A stretch of 64,000 nucleotides of DNA from Congeria kusceri (taxonomy: Eukaryota; Mollusca; Bivalvia; Myida; Dreissenidae). A program made the position numbers and the translations under genes. Positions 1-11,160 of the stretch are shown piece by piece. Where the stretch lies: NCBI GenBank assembly GCA_027627225.1, contig CM051033.1, positions 13,768,558 through 13,832,557 of the forward strand. The letters are read 5' to 3'. The notes beneath the pieces were generated by a model, which saw only the letters and a program-made list of their open reading frames with translations, searched no databases and was not told the origin of the DNA. Within the stretch, counting starts at the first letter, position 1; every line of letters begins with the position of its first letter.

Positions 1-967
1 GAATTGATTCAGCAGCGGAATGAAAATGAACTACTGGAACGAGAAATAACAATAAGAAGAATAAAGGATGACGATGTGTATAGAAGGCCAGAAATACTAA
101 AACAAAAAAGAGCTCTTTAAAATAAAATACAAAAGCGAGATAATAGTTCGAAAACTGAGACTAGAGCAAATCAAGTGTATACAGCAAGTTACCGACATTG
201 CTGAGTTTTAACGGAGAGCATTTTGAAGAATGGAAGTTCGAAGTAGTATGTTTGATGAGGACAGCGTTGTATCCCGATTACGCATTATCGCAAGCAATCA
301 GGAACTCATTAAAGATGATACACGAAAGCTACTGTTAACGACCAAACCATCTGATTCAGCAGAGGAGATCATTGCTAAAATGACAGAAATATTTGGAGAA
401 GTAAAATCAAGAGAAAGAATCGTTCAAGATATTTATTCAGCTACACAAAAAGAAACAGAATCATGTTCTGCATAGGGAATAAGACTAGAGGCTCTTTTTC
501 AACAAGCAGTTAATAAAGGAGAAATAGAAGAAAGTACAAAAAATAGCAAGCTGAAAGAAAGATTTTGGAGTGGATTGAAGTCTGAGAAACTGAAAACAGC
601 AACAAGAGTTTCATATGAATCGACTGACAGTTTTGAAAAACTTAGAAGGGAAGCAAGATTAGTAGAGGAAGAAGAAAATCCGGTTAAGCTTTCAGAAACT
701 GCAGTCTCAAATCAGCAAACAACGGACGATAGGTTTAAAGTTCTTGATGAGATGCTAGAAAGACTCAAGACAATAGAAGTTGAAATGAGTAAAATAAAAA
801 AGCAAAATCAGAAGAGTACGAGAAATTATGAATCTTATGAATCGCTGAATTCTACAAACAAGGAGTGGAGACAAAACAGAGATAACCACAGAGGGCGTTA
901 TTTTAGAGGAGGATTCAGAAGAGGTAGATATGCTTCAAACAGAGGACAGAATCAAGACAAAAGTTGA
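1..967 (+). pseudogene. Gag-like region of the Ty3/gypsy element, broken
   Basis: Open segments at 230-475 and 575-967 are separated by a stop at 473-475 and continue the same type of lysine/glutamate-rich alpha-helical protein. The second segment contains a capsid-like stretch around 555-660 (FWSGLKSEKL, then a helix rich in Arg and Glu). It ends in an Arg/Gly-rich tail near 880-960 (RGRYFRGGFRRGRY). No CCHC zinc knuckle is visible, so the RGG-type tail probably does the nucleic-acid binding. Bases 1-120 encode another charged helical piece that stops at 118-120. Assignment rests on position before protease and pol and on composition. Confidence 0.6.
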
Positions 968-1083
968 AAGGATGAATCAAAAGGTGAAGGTGAACAGAGT
1001 AATTTAAACGAGAAACCGCTTTCACGAAGCGAACCAAAAATAGAAAGCCCTACAAAGAGTACCCTAAAAGAAAGGCTGATAGG

Positions 1084-1650
1084 CGATTCAAACGAAGGGG
1101 TAATCATCATTGAAGGAAAAGAGATTAAAGCATTGATTGATACCGGATCAACGGTCACCACTTTGTCTGAAAGGTATTACAATCAAATGGATCCAAAGCC
1201 AGAACTTTGGCCGCTAACAGATTTTAAACTTCAGCTGACTGGAGCCAATGGTAACGCAATTATATATACAGGCTATATAGAAGTAACTGTGCAGCTACCG
1301 TGTGCGCCAAGACAGTCCCAAATACTCATACTCATATTGATAGTAAAAGATACAGAAATTTTTTTAATGCTCAAGTACCAGCCATTGTTCGAACGAACCT
1401 ATTACGAGAGTATAGGCCAGAATTTGAAATGCAAAGTGAAGAATTCCCTAGTTCGTGGCAACTGGCATTCACTACTATGGTATCCCCAATAGTAGGTCAG
1501 GTTAAAACTACAAAGACAGTAATTCTTCATCCAATGGAGACCATTACTGGTTTTGTAAGGAAGTCAGGAATCATTGAAGCAGCTGTTACAGAAACCAGTG
1601 AACTTCCTATAGCATTTAGTGTATGCCCTAGAGTTGTGAGCTTTGTGTGA
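1084..1650 (+). pseudogene. Retropepsin-like protease and linker to RT, frameshifted
   Basis: The frame around 1100-1490 carries the aspartic protease signature IDTGSTVTTL (1133-1162) followed by a flap-like glycine-rich strand and hydrophobic strands, as in retropepsins of Ty3/gypsy pol. The reading continues in another frame after about 1370. There the motif VILHPMETITGFVRK (about 1519-1563) resembles the spacer between protease and reverse transcriptase in gypsy-type polyproteins. The frame change makes the protease unable to be expressed as one chain with RT. Confidence 0.7.
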
Positions 1651-1770
1651 TTTGTAATCTTAAAGAAGTGAATGTATTAAGGCTTGTCCCTGTTTGCGAA
1701 AATGACACTGATAGTCAAGAAGAAGTGAAAGTGTATAACATTCAGACAGATGAATCACACCATGACATTA

Positions 1771-3230
1771 AGAATGAATTCGGTGTTGATATTGATGAGT
1801 CTGAATTGTCAGATGAACAAAAGAGTAAAGTGTACAGCTTATTTAAGAAATGGGAGATGATTTTTCCTAAGTCAAAAACTGATTTGGGGCATACTAACGA
1901 GGTGAAGCATAAAATTGAGTTAACTGATGAAGCTCCATGCAGAGAACCCTACAGACGTGTACCCACTCATCTTTTTAACGAAGTTAAAGAACACCTACAG
2001 GAGATGCTAGATGTCGGTGCCATCAGAGAATCGAAAAGCCCTTGGTCCTCAAACATTGTTATAGTAAGGAAGAAGGATGGAACACTTCGATGCTGCATAG
2101 ATTTTCGAAAACTGAACTCAAGAACAAAGAAAGATGCCTATGGAATTCCAAAAGTTGAAGATACATTACACATGCTTGCAGGATCAAAATATTTTTTCTA
2201 AACTGGGTTTGAAATCTGGTTACTGGCAAATAGAACTAGAAGAAGAAGACAAGGAAAAAACAGCTTTTCAAGTTCCAGGGGTTGGCTTCTTCGAATGCAA
2301 CAAACTTCCGTTTGGATTATGTAACGCTCCGGCGACATTCCAGAGGTTAATGGAGCGCTGCATGGGTGATCTGAACTTAAAAGAGTGTCTAATATATTTA
2401 GATGACATTGTGCTGTTCTCATCTGACATAAATTCCCACCTAGATAGACTAAATTCAGTTTTTCTCCCGCCTAGCACAATATAACATGAAAGTAAACCCT
2501 AAAAAGTGCGAGTTTTTCAAAACCAAGACTACTTACCTGGGCCATGTTGTTTCAGCAGACGGCATACAAGCTGATCCACAGAAGGTTGAAGCTGTTAAAA
2601 ACTGGCCGGTTCCAAAATCACTGAAAGATGTCAGGAAATTTCTAGGATTTGCCGGCTACTACAGGCGATTTATTATGGGTTTTTCAAATGTAGCTAGACC
2701 TTTGAACGATCTGCTTCTAGGAACATCGACAAAGAAGTCCGCCAAGAAAGTCCCAAAACCAAAATTCAGATGGGAGTCCAGTCAACAAGACGCGTGTGAT
2801 GTTTTGAAGCAGAAACTGGCCAATCCCCCGATTCTTGCCTATGCCGACTACACCTTGCCATTTACATTACACACACATGCCTCTGGCACCGGACTTGGCG
2901 CTGTACAGTACCAGAAGCAAGACGGAAAGGACCGCGTAGTGGCTTACGCAAGTAGAAGTGTCACAAAAGCTGAGAGGAATTATCCAGCTCACAAGCTCGA
3001 GTTTCTCGCCGTCAAGTGGGCCGTGTGTGATAAGTTCCACGACTACTTATACGGCGGGAAATTTGAGGTTGTACCCTCTTACCTATGTGACGACATCAGC
3101 GAAACTCGACACTACAGGACAGAGATGGATTGCGTCACTAGCGAATTACGACTTTAGCATTCGTTATCGCAAGGGTAAGAACAACAACGATGCAGACGGA
3201 CTCAGTCGCATTTCTTCATCGGTCATGAAC
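1771..3230 (+). pseudogene. Reverse transcriptase and RNase H of the Ty3/gypsy element
   Basis: RT motifs run in order through three frames: the priming-loop region SPWSSNIVIVRKKDG (about 2038-2082), CIDFRKLN (motif A region), LPFGLCNAPATFQRLM (about 2306-2353) and the catalytic box IYLDDIVLF (about 2393-2419). Connection and RNase H follow, with GHVVSADGI, VRKFLGFAGYYRRF and ALY-type ELEFLAVKWA-like residues near 2990-3020. Frame breaks lie near 2200, 2480 and 3080-3150. The first RNase H aspartate, normally in a TDAS-like strand, reads as histidine here (HTHASGTGLGAV, about 2872-2907), so RNase H would be inactive as well as broken. Confidence 0.85.
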
Positions 3231-3589
3231 GCCATATGTACATCAGCTGAGTTGGACATTCCGATTCATCAGACCTTGGTTTCGCCCGGGAATGAGCCAT
3301 CATTGAACGATCCAAGTGATATACCTGAAGATCTTCTTCACACACATAGCCTTTCTAACAAGGACTGGATCAAGGTTCAGTCAGATGACCCAGGGCTGAA
3401 AGAAATTATTTGTCACATTCGTAATGGCACTAGACCTTCTTCGAAGGATAGCTGCAAATTGTATATTCGCGAATGGGACAAACTTATCATACAGAATGGA
3501 GTACTAATCCACAAGGCGTTGGTCAATGACGTAAACCGAACACAGATTGTTGTTCCAGTACACCTTCGAGATGACATGTTTAAAGCGCT

Positions 3590-4744
3590 CCATGATGATA
3601 TTGGGCACCACTAGCCTTATGAAGGAGCGATTTTACTGGCCTGGGTTGGATGCGTTTGTTGCTAAAAATATCAAACAGTGTGGTCGCTGTACTCGTAGAA
3701 AACGAAACCCAGACAGAGCTGAACTTCAGCCTATTGAGTCAAAAGCACCATTGGAAATTGTGTGCATTGATTATTTGTCTCTTGAAAGGTCAAAGGGTTG
3801 TTTTGAAAATGTGTTGGTCATAACTAATCATTTTAGTCGTTATGCACAAGCGTATCCTACACGCAATCAAACGGCTAAAACAGCAGTAAAAGTATTGTTT
3901 GACCAGTTTATTGTCCATTATGGGTTCCCTGCTAGGTTGCACTCTGACCAAGGTGCAAATTTTACATCTACACTAATCAAAGAATTGTGTGAAATTGCAG
4001 GTATGGACAAGAGCAGAACCACACCCTACCACCCAATGGGCAACGGCGAAACGGAGCGGTTCAACCAGACTTTACTCTGCATGTTAGGCACCCTAGAAGA
4101 ACACCAAAAGGCCGATTGGAAGTCATATATTCCAACATTGGTGCATGCCTATAATTCCACACATCACAAAAGTACGGGATTCTCTCCATACTTTTTGATG
4201 TTTGGTAGGCATCCACGCTTGGCTATTGATGCTTTTCTTGGGCTGCCTACAGACGACATTCGTGACAAGCAACATACCGAGTACGTTGCTAAGCTTCGCA
4301 CAAGACTCAGTGAGTCTTATGAAAAAGCGCGCCAAAACTCAAGGTCATCTGGGTTATCGAACAACAACCGGTACGACTAAACAGCTAGATCTACCCAACT
4401 GCAACCCGGTGATATAGTTCTGGTACGCAACGTTGCGATGAGAGGCAAGCAGAAGTTGGCAGATCGTTGGGAACACTACCCGTACGTAGTTTTAAGCCAG
4501 CCGAACCCAGACACACCTGTGTATGAGGTCAAGCGTGACGGGGCGCGATTCAAGAAAACCAACATCCTACATCGAAATCAAGCATGTGCGTCATAATCGA
4601 GTTTCTCGCATGAAGAAAATCATATACAGGAAACAACGGAGCAACGGTCAGCTTCATCAGTCACATAATCCGACTCAGAATCTGATGTGGTGGCCGAGAC
4701 TGTTTCTAGGCCTCAGAGAAATAAGAAGAAACCGCAGTGGATGA
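3590..4744 (+). pseudogene. Integrase of the Ty3/gypsy element
   Basis: An HHCC zinc domain spans the frame break at 3612 (GHH, then CGRCTRRKR near 3682-3708). The catalytic core follows in 3547-4380: first Asp in CIDYLSL (about 3763), second in HSDQGANF (about 3940), Glu in GETERFNQ (about 4047-4070). After a stop at 4378-4380 the same protein type resumes with GDIVLVRN and KLADRWEHYPYVVL (about 4408-4490), the small C-terminal barrel (GPY/F-type module) of Ty3 integrases. All three catalytic residues are conserved, but stops at 3612 and 4378 split the protein. Confidence 0.85.
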
Positions 4745-5418
4745 CAACGGGTGATTTTATAACTTAAGTCGGATATCAATATTGAATCACATTTTACCGT
4801 TTTATTATTTTAAAACTTTAGAACTTATTTACTACTGATTTTGATGATAATTTTTGTTATGCCTGTCATGTATAAATGCAAAATATTAATGTTGATCACG
4901 ATATTGCATTCTGTCATGTATTCATGTATTCAGTCCAATCGTGAAATCGTATTCAGCTGTGAATTCGTATTCAGTTGTGAAGTGATATTCAGTTCACAGT
5001 ATTCAGTATTATAGTTGTGTTGCAGGTATAAATGGTTGCTGTTGTTTGACCGGATTCTGTGCTTATTATCGAAAATACGTACCTACTGTACTAGTATATT
5101 TAGTAGTTGAGCATTCGTAGATGTTGCAGTTATACCGTTAGGCAGTTTGCATCGTCAAAATATCGCGAGCAGTTTGCATCGTCAAAATATCGCGAGCGTT
5201 TGTAATATTTTAAATATTACCGGGTTATATTAAATTTTCTTAACCGTGCATTCCGTAGCCGTTTTGATGCACATTGCGTCATATTATAATATATAACTGT
5301 ATTATTATCATCATTATTATATTATATAACTTATATTATTGCTGATTTTAAGTTGTAGTGAATACCCGTTATTAATAATGTATAAGTCAGGAGACTTATT
5401 TTATAGGCAGGGGAAGTA
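4745..5418. other. Non-coding 3' region of the Ty3/gypsy element
   Basis: AT-rich sequence with no supported reading frame. It holds TATA-like motifs (TATAAATG near 4870 and 5027) and a 27-bp unit beginning GCAGTTTGCATCGTC that occurs twice head to tail at about 5142-5195. A purine run AGGGGAAG (5409-5416), possibly a polypurine tract, immediately precedes the candidate LTR start TATGTCAG. Confidence 0.4.
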
Positions 5419-5931
5419 TGTCAGAGAGCGATTGAACAAATTATTATTGCCCGTGAAATATATTCAAATGCGCGATTTACATCTGTCTTTTAACTATCAA
5501 CTATAATTCCTTTCTATACTTCTTTAGGGTTATTATACTATCAAGTCTAACCAGTTTTCATCACAACCTGTCACGCATGACACGACTTCGCCGTTGCTCA
5601 CGTGACAAGTGGAAGTGACCGCGCAATTGCCACTTGACCGCCTTACGAGCAACGTCTTAGTAAATATAAATATATGTTTGATATATAGTTCTGTTATTAC
5701 AGGTTAGTGATAGCTTATTAATTACTTTTGTATTGCTGTAAATTGTATTTAATTGCAACGTATTGTGTTATTATTTTAATGCTAATTGATATCAATGCGT
5801 CAATACTTGTTTTGTAATGATTGATTATATTAAGGCATTTGCGACTTGACCGCCATACGAGCAACGTCTTAGTAAATATAAATATATATATCTTTGATAT
5901 ATAGTACTGTTATTACAGTTCTGTTATTACA
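5419..5931 (+). repeat. Candidate 3' LTR (TG...CA)
   Basis: The segment begins TGTCAGAG directly after a purine run and ends TGTTATTACA. Inside it, a block of about 70 bp (GAGCAACGTCTTAGTAAATA then TTTGATATATAG and TTATTACAG) occurs twice, at about 5638-5701 and 5847-5919. A shorter boundary starting at TGTCACGCATG (5569) is also possible. The 5' LTR is outside the window, so no pairwise check could be made. Confidence 0.35.
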
Positions 5932-5979
5932 GTCCCTGAATGAACCCATTATAAATACTTGCCGAGGGCTACGTCGACA

Positions 5980-6190
5980 TACGCAATATATGTTCGCCAT
6001 ATATCAGAAAGCGCAGCTATGCAATATTTGTTCACCAGTTGATCATAATTGAATGCACAGCAGCACCGCAAAATATGTTCGCAATTTGGTCATAACAGGA
6101 TGCTCAGCTATACAATATGTGTTCGCCAGATGTTCATTGCTGAGTGAACCGCATAGATCTCAACCAGATATTCATTTCTGAATGTAGCGC
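5980..6190. repeat. Degenerate tandem repeat, about 45-60 bp
   Basis: Four to five diverged units contain CAATATATGTTCGCCA-like and GTTCATAATTGAATG-like segments. Period and copies are irregular, so this is an old minisatellite. No coding frame is evident. Confidence 0.45.
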
Positions 6191-6204
6191 TAATCAGGTG
6201 ATGT

Positions 6205-6572
6205 AAGACAGCGGCGTAGCTTCCTTTAAGCACTATAGGCACGTGCCTATACATTTTTTTCCAGAGATGAAATATTTAAATATGCCAAAAATGCAATAAA
6301 AACAAGAGGGGGGATGGGGGTGAGGGGATCTTTCTTGGCTGTGTTGATACTTCATTGTTTAACGAGTCGATTACGTCAGTATGAAAAAAAATTCATGCAA
6401 CAAACGCTTATTTTACAATTATTTTGTACATTCGGGGTTTAGCTAAAGTTAGTTGTTTGTAGCCACATACGATTATAAACACTCCTGGCCCAAAGTATCG
6501 CTTATAGCGTCAATTTGTAGATTCCGCCTATTGTGCCTATACATTTTTTTACCCAAGCTACGCCCCTGTAAG
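6205..6572. repeat. Segment bounded by inverted GGCGTAGCTT-like ends
   Basis: The left end contains GGCGTAGCTTCC and TGCCTATACATTTTTTT. The right end has TGCCTATACATTTTTTT followed by AAGCTACGCCCC, the inverse of the first motif. A purine-rich GGGGGGATGGGGG run lies inside near 6308. It may be a small non-autonomous element; the family is not recognised. Confidence 0.3.
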
Positions 6573-6880
6573 AAGAGCTTAGCCATAACATTAGAGTACA
6601 TGTATGTATAGTTGCTTTTTACATAGTGGCAATATTATCATTTGAATTAAAATTACAAAGGCATGTATACTCGATAAAATACAGATGCCCTATGTGGATC
6701 AATTCCTATCTCTCAAAAATTGTCTGAATTGTACTTAACTTAGTAGAGATTTCATCACTTTTTACTAATTATTAAACAATACGGATCAAAATAAAAGTAC
6801 TCGTATCCAAATTGATATGATGTATTATATAGTATAGTAAATGTATTTGCATTTCAGTAAACGTAAGTCTACGCGCTTAC

Positions 6881-6941
6881 ATTCGACATTCACTATGGCA
6901 ACGAAGGCAATCACTAGCATCACTTGCAACAGCTTGTTCAT
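6881..6941 (-). CDS. Possible first coding exon of a secreted protein
   Basis: On the minus strand an ATG at 6941-6939 opens a frame of 20 codons plus one base, ending at a GTAAGC splice donor (6880-6875). The peptide MNKLLQVMLVIAFVAIVNVE has the short positive start and hydrophobic core of a signal peptide. No second exon was found to the left, where the Ty3/gypsy relic lies, so the gene may be disrupted or continue outside the window. The peptide resembles in style the one at 20509-20563. Coding status is inferred only from ATG, hydrophobicity and donor; chance is a real alternative. Confidence 0.35.
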
Positions 6942-7218
6942 TTTGGCGACCGCGTAGAGTTCGAAACTAAACTAAAACCCGCAAGCTGGCATTTGCGAGA
7001 ACATCTCGAGCAACCTAAATTTGTGTGGTTTACATACACACCAACATCACGATTTCACAAGAAAAAAGGTTTTATCAATAATTAACAAGAGATGTTGCTG
7101 TCCGAAATACTGTTTTAGTACCTGTTTGGTTAATGGTTCGTGGACTCAGGACATGGCGAAAACATGGCGAATGGCAGTACTATGTCAGTGCTAACACGAC
7201 ATAATGACGTATAAATGC

Positions 7219-7503
7219 TTTTTGTGATTTTTCGCCGTATTCAACAGTATTTCAGTCATATAACGGCGGTAAGTTATCCTACTCACACTTTTCCTGGGTA
7301 AGCTGGTTTACCAGTACTAACTGCACATACTTATGCCAGTAACTGACAACTGCCCTACATGAATCAGAGGTAGGGGGAAAATGGCCGTAGAAATAATTTC
7401 ATGACCAATCCCCACATAAGTTATGTGGCAGGGCTGGGAATCGAACCAGCGATCCTAGGATTTGTAGTCCAGCGCTCTACCAACTGAGCTAGCCGGCCCG
7501 GCT
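7219..7503 (-). mobile_element. tRNA-derived SINE (family A), full length with 12-bp target duplication
   Basis: Read on the minus strand, the head is tRNA-like with Pol III boxes (A box TAGCTCAGTTGG, B box GGTTCGATTCC) at about 7500-7430. A body follows with a conserved tail motif, GACTGAAATACTGTTGAATA then CGGCGAAAAATC, of the type shared by mollusc SINE cores. Direct repeats ACGTATAAATGC at 7207-7218 and 7504-7515 flank it exactly. The head does not fold into a clean tRNA (anticodon and T stems mismatched), so it is a SINE and not a tRNA gene. A second, internally deleted copy is at 63779-63955. Confidence 0.85.
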
Positions 7504-7515
7504 ACGTATAAATGC

Positions 7516-8114
7516 ATGCAATCATTTTTTATTTATGTCCTATTATAAAACTATGATATTAGTATCAAGGTAAATGGTCACGAGCGGCTTTATAACGACT
7601 TGTCGTCTGCATCGATCACCAGATGTCAAGGTCTCAATTACCTCTGTTAAGGCCAACAAAAGTATTGTTTTGGGCAACCCTACCCTATCTAGCGAACCCC
7701 CCCCCCCCCTCCCTCCGACGATTTTAGCGACGATTGTTTTCCATCAAATTCGTCAGATTTTAGATAATTTTCAATGTATTTAGACCGATGAGTCTTTAAA
7801 AAAGGTTTAAAAAATCAATCCAGGTCCTACCTAACTTTTTTCGGACCATTGCCTGAAACACACATTATTTTTGTTTTTGCCTAAGGACTGTACATGTATA
7901 CATCCATGTGTACATTCAGGTGCGAGTACAGGTTTCGGGTTAGAGGGGTGGAAAAATAACAAATAACTTATACATGTCAAAAATCTATATATTTTGCAAA
8001 ACAATAACAGTCAAACAGTGGTATATCACAATTTAGCATTTTGCGGAGATTTTAGACGTTTACTTACATTATGTGCAATATGTAACCTGTTAAGACATCT
8101 GATAAACTTATATG
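7516..8114. other. Non-coding stretch
   Basis: AT-rich sequence with a run of cytosines near 7700-7709. No supported exon, RNA gene or named repeat was seen. Confidence 0.4.
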
Positions 8115-8362
8115 AGGTGTGTCGTGGGCAAACCGGGCTTAATGCATGTGCGTAAAGTGTCGTACCGCATTAGCCTGTGCAGTCCGCAGGACGGCACTTT
8201 CCGCCTACAGCGGATTTATGTTTAGAAGAGACTTCCTTGAAACAGAAAATTCCATAAAAGCGGAAAGAGTCGTCCCTGATTAGCCTGTGCGGATTGCACA
8301 GGCAGATTCAGGACGATACTTTACGCACATGCATTAAGCCCGGTATTCCCACGACACGCCTT
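8115..8362. mobile_element. Long-TIR palindromic MITE, copy 1
   Basis: Ends AGGTGTGTCGTGGGCAAACC and its near-inverse ending CCCACGACACGCCTT enclose a 248-bp imperfect palindrome. Each arm carries GGGCTTAATGCATGTGCGTA and an inner small hairpin built on AGCCTGTGC/GCACAGG. No coding capacity. Other copies: 10984-11160 (truncated), 52534-53028 (interrupted), 55195-55450. Confidence 0.85.
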
Positions 8363-8696
8363 AAATGTATGAGTTTATTAACCTTTTATTGAGAAAGCAG
8401 TCACGGTGCTTACAAATCATGGGTTCTTAATTCATCTTTATGTCTATTTCTTTCCAAATATTTTTTCTGTAACGTATGGTTTTTATATTTCCGTCAAGGA
8501 GAACTCAAAAAGACATTTATAACTCCTCACCAGCTCTATAAGCGTCTCGCATGTTTGCACACCGAACTTTTTTATTCAATTTATTTCAATTGGTTTATAT
8601 AATGATGTGATGTTGACTGACCAGGAAATCGAGGAATTGACGTCATTTGTCATCTCTTTGTCATTGTCTGCGCCGAAACTTGATAAAAATCGCTAC
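8363..8696. other. Non-coding stretch
   Basis: AT-rich; no supported feature seen. Confidence 0.4.
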
Positions 8697-8853
8697 CTGA
8701 CCGTATTCAGCACCGACAAACGCGTCCATGGAATCGTCATCATGTAATATAGACTGAGGCGAATTATTTTTAATCGGCGCGTGTTCGGTGCCGAATATAG
8801 CCGTGCCGAAAGCGCGTACGTTTTCCGCTTCATGAAAACCCGACTTTAGTGTT
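8697..8853 (-). CDS. Possible internal exon of an unrecognised gene
   Basis: On the minus strand a pyrimidine-rich tract ending TTTTTATCTAG (8855-8854 as AG) is followed by 157 nt open in one frame, ending GGTCAG before a GTAGCG donor (8696-8691). The encoded segment includes FGTAIFGTEHAPIKNN and HDDDSMDAFVGAEYGQ, and its GC content is clearly higher than the flanks. No domain is recognised and no partner exon was found. It could be the remnant of a gene or a chance open stretch. Confidence 0.3.
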
Positions 8854-10865
8854 CTAGATAAAAATAAAAAATATTTGAATAAATACCCATTTACATTTTG
8901 AATAATACTAATTTTAAAAAAATGGCTGTACCTAATACGCATTAAAATTCTTAAGAGAAACCATGATTGATTTTAAAACAACGCCTATTTAATAGACCCA
9001 TTTCACATTCCCGTTATCGAGTACTGAAGGTGTTGTCTCCCTTGATAAAGTGAATCGAGAACGAGGCTGACGATGTATTGGCTGTAATTGTCAATAAAGG
9101 AATATGATGTTCAGCGGAGAAAATGTTGAATAAACTAATAAAATATTGTTGTTGTTTTTTCATTAAAGTCTTCTCTGTTTTGTAACTGCATTATGTGTAC
9201 GAGAATAGGTTTCAAATTGTTAAATTATAATGCCAAAAAAAACATAAAAAATTAATAACAATCACAACATGGGCCAATCTGCGAACGAAACGAAGTTTGA
9301 CATCATGATTATGTTACTTTTTCAAACATTTTAATATTAAGATCTTAATGATTGAACTAAGTCTATAATTGCTAAATTTATTGGAGTTTACATCATTAAT
9401 TATTTATTAATGTATTATTAATTAACAGAAGCAGTTCGTTTATTTCGGATTCAGTGTCGTCGGTTTTGGCAATTAACGGCTTGTCAAAAACATGGCCATT
9501 ATTGCTAAATTATTAGTATTATTACTACTATTATTATTATTATTATTATTATCATTATGCAGTATGAGCAAAAAAGAGATTACACGGATTATGCTTTTCT
9601 GTTCATCTCAGTTAAACAACTTCTACCGAGTTAGCCAGAATTGATCAAATACCTAAATACGTTTTTTCTTTGTATTCTCTAATGATAGAGAACCAAAACA
9701 AAAAAAAAGATTTAGTTTTGAAAAATAAGAAATAAAACATCATTGTTTAATACCAAAACGTCCACAAGCAGTATTAATTATCGTTACATGGCTTTAAACT
9801 TTGTGTACAAAAACATGTACATTCCATTTAAAAACTATCATGAGTTCAAGCAACGATCAGGATTACTGCCAATAAAAATATATATTTTTGTCTTAAATAA
9901 AGTTAGTTAGTTATTTTAAATAATACTGTTATTTCACCTGACAGCTGTTATCAAGTACATTCCTAAAGTGAATGGCATAGCTGCCGAGACAACGACCCGT
10001 TTATTACTTCACTTATTGGACATTGTAGGCATGATTACGTAACTGTGCCACATGTTAATTTAAGATAACGACCAGATATACACATTTTGGTTACAATTTT
10101 ATGATCATGTGTTTATACAAGACCATGATCTAACAATTATATTATTAGACCAGGTTTGGACAATTAGATTTCTCAGAGAAAGGACCTCAGTATTAATTGC
10201 ATTTGTTTCATTTCTATCAACGATAATACTGATTAAACTGAAACTTCCTTATCGTATATCATAATTACATTATGCATCATGTCATTATTGTTTATTAAGA
10301 AAAATTAGTGAATATTGATAACATTTTATTAGTAATAAACTTTAAATGACCACCATGCAACCACTATCAATACATCGCGAGCCTCGTTTTCGATCCGCCG
10401 ATAAATTACTGCCATGATAATCGCTAAAAATGGGAATGTGAAACTCGTCTATTTGAATCAAAGATCTATCAATAAACAAAGATTCGTGCTATCGCGAGTT
10501 ACCGTCGATTCTCGCGGCCCCCGAGATTTCAATCACGTGATAAACCACGTGACCGGATCTGTAACTATGGCAGAGTATATCGGCATTTTCTTAAAAGTTG
10601 TTTGACAGACTTGAAATAGAAATGTTTTAAAATAAAATGAAACAAACTTTATATTATGTACTACGTATTCTTGTTTGTTGCTTAAAATTACTTTTAATAG
10701 ATTATTGGACTGATGATGAATTAAAAAAAATCGTTTGATCTGCAAAATCGTCTTTAGTGTAATCAAACGAAACCTACATTTGCGATGGGAAAAAGTACGG
10801 CTTGTTTTTCAATATACAAGTGTTTTGACGCGTGTCATTTTATCTTTATCTTATCTGTTATGCGG
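8854..10865. other. Non-coding AT-rich stretch
   Basis: No supported gene. It contains a short (ATT)n tract near 9520-9556. A GC-richer patch at about 10370-10600 has TCGCGAG inverted pairs and two CACGTG sites (near 10535-10553). Open frames there are short and unconvincing. Confidence 0.4.
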
Positions 10866-10980
10866 ACAAAAGCCCCTTGCCCAAAAGCCCCTTGGTCTAA
10901 AAATGCACACATGGACATAAGCCCCTTGGTAAATTTAACAGAGTGGACATAAGCCCCTTGGTAGAATTAATAGGGTGGAC
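10866..10980. repeat. Short tandem repeat around GCCCCTTGG
   Basis: The motif AAGCCCCTTGG recurs four times with ACATA before it in later copies and spacing near 15-38 bp. It directly abuts the truncated MITE that starts at 10984. Confidence 0.55.
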
Positions 10981-10983
10981 AAA

Positions 10984-11160
10984 ATCCGGGACGAAACTTT
11001 CCGCCTACAGTGGATTTATTGTTAGAAGAGACTTTCTTGAAACAGAAAATACCATAAAAGCGGAAAGTGTCGTCCTGGATCAGCCTGAGCGGACTGCACA
11101 GGCTGATCCGGGACGACACATTACGCACATGCATTCAGCCCGGTTTTCCCACGATACGCC
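10984..11160. mobile_element. Long-TIR MITE, copy 2, left arm missing
   Basis: Matches the inner and right parts of copy 1 (CTTTCCGCCTACAGTGGATT, AGCGGAAAGTGTCGTCC, GCACATGCATTCAGCCC, ending CCCACGATACGCC). The outer left arm is absent and the AAGCCCCTTGG repeat lies in its place. Confidence 0.8.

Larger units (their letters stand above)
1..5931 (+). mobile_element. Decayed Ty3/gypsy LTR retrotransposon, 5' end outside window
   Basis: Gag-like, protease, reverse transcriptase, RNase H and integrase segments follow in Ty3/gypsy order on the plus strand. The pol order, with integrase after RNase H, separates it from Ty1/copia. The 5' LTR and start of gag lie left of base 1. Coding is spread over several frames with in-frame stops (for example near 475, 967, 2200, 3612 and 4378) and frameshifts, so this copy is not autonomous. 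No envelope-like frame is visible between the end of pol (4744) and the putative 3' LTR. The right boundary is uncertain: a TG...CA segment at 5419-5931 is my best candidate, but an LTR starting soon after 4744 cannot be excluded. Confidence 0.85.

Noticed and set aside
7430..7500. tRNA gene on the minus strand
   Set aside because: Boxes A and B are good, but anticodon and T stems do not pair and the sequence is the head of a SINE with target duplication.
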